DNA of 44,923 nt. It comes from Betaproteobacteria bacterium (GTDB lineage: Bacteria > Pseudomonadota > Gammaproteobacteria > Burkholderiales > Burkholderiaceae_F). Below, piece after piece: positions 42,182 to 44,923 of the stretch. The notes below the pieces were generated by a model. That model was not told where the DNA came from and ran no database searches. It worked only from the letters and a program-made list of their open reading frames with translations. Where the stretch lies: the NCBI GenBank assembly GCA_005882215.1, contig VBCK01000122.1, positions 1 through 44,923 of the forward strand, in the 5' to 3' direction. Position 1 is the stretch's first letter. The number at the start of each line of letters is the position of its first letter. A program made the translations under genes and the position numbers.

Positions 42182-42940
42182 ATGGACAGGACGCCATTTC
42201 CGGAGCCCGAAGCACCGGAGCTGGAAAGCTACTGGCTGTATTCGAAATTCGAAATCGACGCGTTGGTCACGCGCCTGTGCGATGACCGGGTGCCGATGAC
42301 CGTCTATTGGGGCCGCGACGGCGAATTCGCGGTGAGCCAGATCATGAAGGTCGACGGGGTTCGCAACGAGATGCACTTCGACCTGCCGAACCAGCCGCAG
42401 CAGCAATCCCAGCTGCTGCAGGCAGCCGAGCTCGTGTGCATCGCGTTCGTCGAGAACATCAAGATGCAGTTCACGATCGGCGCGCCCCGGCGCTCCTCGG
42501 ATGGTGGCTATCCGACGTTCCTGTGCGCCATTCCCGAGCGCGTGCTGCGTCTTCAGCGTCGCGAGTACTACCGGGTCCGCACTCCGGAAGGCCTGTCGGC
42601 AAGCTGCCTGGTTCCCTACTCGGGCGACCGGGTCCAGTACGAGTCGTTGCGCGTGCTCGATGTGAGTGTCGGCGGTCTGGCGATGCTGGCCTATCCGCGG
42701 CATTTCGATCCGAACGTCACGAGCGTCATCGACCGCTGCTACCTGGATCTGCCGGGGGTGGGCACGGTGACGGTGCGCATGCGGGTCGCGCACGTCGCAA
42801 CCTCGGCGGACGGTCTGTCACGCCGCTGCGGATGCGAGTTCGTCGATTTGTCGCCGCAAGCGAGGATGATGCTGCAGCGCTACGTGCACCGGCTCGATGT
42901 CGAGCAGCGGCACCGCGGCGGCTCGTACAAGGTCGCCTAG
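42182..42940 (+). CDS. ycgR: c-di-GMP-binding flagellar brake protein YcgR
   Basis: 252 aa. N-terminal YcgR domain (residues 15-110), then a PilZ domain: the c-di-GMP motif RREYYRVRTP followed by DVSVGGLAML (D/NxSxxG). Bound to c-di-GMP it interacts with the motor to slow swimming. It sits among flagellar genes, which supports the role. Its TAG stop shares the palindrome CTAG with the stop of the convergent gene. Confidence 0.92.
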   Translation: MDRTPFPEPEAPELESYWLYSKFEIDALVTRLCDDRVPMTVYWGRDGEFAVSQIMKVDGVRNEMHFDLPNQPQQQSQLLQAAELVCIAFVENIKMQFTIGAPRRSSDGGYPTFLCAIPERVLRLQRREYYRVRTPEGLSASCLVPYSGDRVQYESLRVLDVSVGGLAMLAYPRHFDPNVTSVIDRCYLDLPGVGTVTVRMRVAHVATSADGLSRRCGCEFVDLSPQARMMLQRYVHRLDVEQRHRGGSYKVA

Positions 42941-43386
42941 CGGTCCGAGCGCGTCGTGCCCGGCACCGGTTGCAGAGCAGCCGCTTGCGGGTTCGGGTAC
43001 AGCTCACTCCACGCGCGTTCGTACTGTTCACCGGTCCCGATCCAGGCAACAGTCCCTACCGACAACGCTGCCGTGTACAGGGCGGCGATGCGCTCGCCCA
43101 GACCATCGCGCGTGCGGATCCGCACGGCGGCCAGCAGGTGAGGGTGGCCTTCCGCATAGACACGAGCGGCCACCCGCGTGCCGGGGGCGTATGGAAGCAG
43201 CGATTCGGGCAACCCGGCGATGCCGCGGCGGCCATCGCGGCGCCGCTCCGAGGTGTCCTCGAACCAGACGAACAGGTCAGTGGCGCCGGTGGGCGTGGCG
43301 ACGGCGCTGGCCGCCAGCCGGGCGTGTTCGGACAGTGGGCGTGTTGCGTGTTCCGCCAGGCGGCGCACCAATTCGGTTCTGGTCAT
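42937..43386 (-). CDS. Hypothetical protein, 149 aa, between ycgR and flhB
   Basis: No family recognised. N-terminal helix MTRTELVRRLAEHATRPLSE, then a probable beta-rich core (TDLFVWFEDTSERR, GTRVAARVYAEGHPHLLAAV) and helix RIAALYTAALSVG. No signal peptide or transmembrane helix. ATG 43386 is preferred; a GTG at 43464 is possible. No clear ribosome binding site. It is divergent from flhB. Position suggests, but does not prove, a motility link. Confidence 0.5.
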   Translation of the reverse strand: MTRTELVRRLAEHATRPLSEHARLAASAVATPTGATDLFVWFEDTSERRRDGRRGIAGLPESLLPYAPGTRVAARVYAEGHPHLLAAVRIRTRDGLGERIAALYTAALSVGTVAWIGTGEQYERAWSELYPNPQAAALQPVPGTTRSDR

Positions 43387-43512
43387 GGGCAAGCGCAAAA
43401 GGTGATCGATCTCATCTTTCGATCGGCCTTCCACGGGCTGTCTTGAGCGATGGCCGGCAATCACCGCTCAATTCGCGCGATCCGCCGACACGTTCCGATC
43501 CGGCTTCAGACC

Positions 43513-43539
43513 TAAAGTGCGGCGCGAGTCGGCCGATAT
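43513..43539 (+). promoter_or_regulatory. Sigma-28 type promoter upstream of flhB
   Basis: TAAA (43513-43516), exactly 15 bases, GCCGATAT (43532-43539). Start near 43546, 85 bases before flhB. Its -10 overlaps the upstream half of the proposed FlhDC box. Confidence 0.65.
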
Positions 43540-43577
43540 TTGATCGTTAGGGGGATCTGTACGCCCGAATAATCAGC
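43532..43577 (+). promoter_or_regulatory. Proposed FlhD4C2 box upstream of flhB
   Basis: The conserved core CCGAATAATC at 43565-43574 continues CAGC and is inverted relative to GCCGATATTTGAT at 43532-43544, 20 bases away. It lies 66 bases before the flhB ATG. Confidence 0.5.
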
Positions 43578-43630
43578 GTTAATCCATTCGCTGCGCGCGG
43601 CAGGGGCCGCGGCGCGACCATGGCGCGCTG

Positions 43631-44785
43631 ATGGCCGATTCGGATCATTCGTCGCAGGACCGCACGCTCGAGCCGACCGCCAAGCGTCTGGCCGACGCTC
43701 GCCGCGAGGGACAGGTCCCTCGCTCGCGCTACCTGTCCCATCTGATGGTGCTGGGCACGGCCGTGCTCGGATTGAGCCTGGCCGGCACGCGGCTGGCGCA
43801 GGCCTGTCACGGTGTGCTGGTGCACGGGTTGAGCTTCGATGTGTCCACGGCATCCGACCCGACCCGGATGGGTGCGCGACTGGCGGAGCTGAGCGTCGAC
43901 GCGGCCTGGGCCACGCTGCCGCTTCTGGCGGCGCTGCTGGTGGCCTCGCTCGCGGCTCCGCTTCTGATCGGTGGCTGGAACTTCGCGCCGCAGTCGGTGG
44001 CCCCGCGCTTCGATCGGCTCGATCCTGTCCGCGGCATGCAGCGCTTCTTCTCGCTTTCGGCACTGATGGACCTGGGCAAGGTGGCGCTGATCGCGACCCT
44101 TCTGGCGATTGTCGGCGCCTACACCATCGCGGGGCACATCGGCGAGTTTGCGGCGCTGTCGCTGCAAAGCCTGCCGGCGGCAGTGTCCAGCCTGTCGTCG
44201 ATCCTGCTGGCCGCCTTCACGCTGCTGGCGGGCACGCTGGCCGTAACGGCCGCGATCGACGTCCCGTACCAGATTACCCGCTACCGCGCGATGTTGCGGA
44301 TGACGGTGCAAGAGGTGCGCCAGGAGGAGAAGGAAAGCCAGGGCGATCCCCGCATCAAGCTGCACGTGCGCCGCGCACAGCGCGAGATGGCGCGCAAAAG
44401 GATGATGGCGGCCGTGCCCAAGGCCGACGTGGTGGTCACCAACCCGACCCACTTCGCGGTCGCGCTCAAATACCTGCAGGCGCGTCACCGCGCGCCGATC
44501 GTGGTCGCCAAGGGCATGGGCGCGGTGGCCGAGCGCATCCGGGAGCTGGCGAGCGAAAACGGCGTTCCGAGCCTGGAGGCGCCGCCGTTGGCGCGCGCGC
44601 TGTACCGCCACGTCGAAATCGGCGCCGAGATCCCGGCCGCGCTGTACACCGCGGTGGCGCAGGTTCTCGCATATGTATATCAGCTGAAGCGCTATCGCGA
44701 CGGCCAGGCGCAGCGTCCGCAGCAGCCGGACGAAATACCGATTCCCCGCGGACTCGACCCGCTCGAGCCGAGGGCGACCGCATGA
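43631..44785 (+). CDS. flhB: Flagellar export switch protein FlhB
   Basis: 384 aa. Cytoplasmic N-terminus RTLEPTAKRLADARREGQVP, four transmembrane segments (HLMVLGTAVLGLSLAG, LPLLAALLVASLAAPLLIGG, VALIATLLAIVGAYTIAG, LLAAFTLLAGTLAVTAAI) and the autocleaving C-domain with NPTH (VVTNPTHFAVALKY). Interacts with FliK to switch export specificity. A three-codon frame (ATG GCG CGC TGA, 43620-43631) overlaps its start. The ribosome binding site is weak. Confidence 0.97.
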   Translation: MADSDHSSQDRTLEPTAKRLADARREGQVPRSRYLSHLMVLGTAVLGLSLAGTRLAQACHGVLVHGLSFDVSTASDPTRMGARLAELSVDAAWATLPLLAALLVASLAAPLLIGGWNFAPQSVAPRFDRLDPVRGMQRFFSLSALMDLGKVALIATLLAIVGAYTIAGHIGEFAALSLQSLPAAVSSLSSILLAAFTLLAGTLAVTAAIDVPYQITRYRAMLRMTVQEVRQEEKESQGDPRIKLHVRRAQREMARKRMMAAVPKADVVVTNPTHFAVALKYLQARHRAPIVVAKGMGAVAERIRELASENGVPSLEAPPLARALYRHVEIGAEIPAALYTAVAQVLAYVYQLKRYRDGQAQRPQQPDEIPIPRGLDPLEPRATA

Positions 44786-44810
44786 CACCGAATTCAGCCA
44801 GGACTGAGCG

Positions 44811-44923
44811 ATGAATCCGCTGGCGGCGATCTTCGATCATCCGCTGCTGCGGGAGGTGCCGTGGCGCTCGCTGGGAGTGCCGCTGCTGATCTTCATGGTG
44901 CTGGCCATGATGATCATCCCGCT
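44811..44923 (+). CDS. flhA: Flagellar export gate protein FlhA (5' part only)
   Basis: Cut by the window end after about 37 codons. MNPLAAIFDHPLLREVPWRS then the first membrane helix (GVPLLIFMVLAMMIIPL). The position 25 bases after flhB and the hydrophobic start with P-IIPL fit FlhA. AGGA lies eight bases before the ATG. Confidence 0.85.
   Translation, partial: MNPLAAIFDHPLLREVPWRSLGVPLLIFMVLAMMIIP

Noticed and set aside
1..44923. Mobile element, prophage, CRISPR or defence system
   Set aside because: No transposase, integrase, phage, Cas or restriction motifs, and no regularly spaced repeats were found.

Overview
The window is GC-rich chromosomal DNA dominated by one contiguous flagellar gene cluster. 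The FlhDC master regulator, CheZ, FliT, a FlaG-fliD-fliS order, a second FliK next to a short FlhB-like protein, and sigma-28 type promoters together point to a betaproteobacterium, most likely Burkholderiales. I see no tRNA, rRNA, CRISPR array, insertion sequence or prophage gene.

Layout. (1) 1-12.7 kb is a non-flagellar flank: an aldo/keto reductase and a DUF1254/DUF1214 secreted protein; a UDP-sugar/polyprenyl-sugar block (ugd and a UDP-glucuronate epimerase, divergent from an ArnC/RgtE-like glycosyltransferase, a flippase-like membrane protein and a degenerate SDR); a secreted cupin, an unknown protein, a lipoprotein M28 peptidase, and a thiamine-diphosphate enzyme. (2) 12.8-23.7 kb, minus strand, holds two back-to-back operons: fliFGHIJK (MS ring, rotor, export ATPase, hook-length ruler) followed by fliLMNOPQR (stator-associated protein, C ring, export gate). 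fliE reads divergently from fliF. (3) 24.4-28.7 kb, minus strand, holds motAB-cheYZ and flhDC. (4) 28.7-29.3 kb is a 610-base intergenic region with an 18-bp inverted repeat, a likely sigma-28 driven small RNA with a textbook terminator, and the fliC promoter. (5) 29.3-35.7 kb, plus strand, carries fliC, flaG-fliD, then fliS-fliT-fliK2-fhlB and a TPR glycosyltransferase. (6) 35.7-41.9 kb, minus strand, is a five-gene sugar-transfer/methylation block (GT41 OGT-like, GT9-like, unknown helical protein, FkbM methyltransferase, glycosyltransferase-methyltransferase fusion), read here as a flagellin glycosylation island. (7) 42.2-44.9 kb carries the c-di-GMP brake YcgR, an unknown protein, flhB and the start of flhA, cut by the window edge.

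Regulatory reading. Class II operons fliL, fliF/fliE and flhB each have a conserved CCGAATAATC element within a longer imperfect inverted repeat, proposed as the FlhD4C2 box. Sigma-28 type promoters (TAAA, 15-16 bases, GCCGAWAN-like) lie before fliC, flaG, fliS, flhB, motA and the small RNA. FlhDC would switch on the basal body and export genes; sigma-28 (fliA, outside the window) would then switch on filament, chaperone, motor and the late FliK2/FhlB pair.

The best candidates for something undescribed are the flhD-fliC intergenic small RNA, whose C-rich single-stranded segment is perfectly complementary over 9 bases to the ribosome binding site of the glycosylation operon's first gene; the 17/18 inverted repeat upstream of flhDC; and the late FliK2/FhlB pair. 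All functional statements come from reading sequence motifs; no database search was run.
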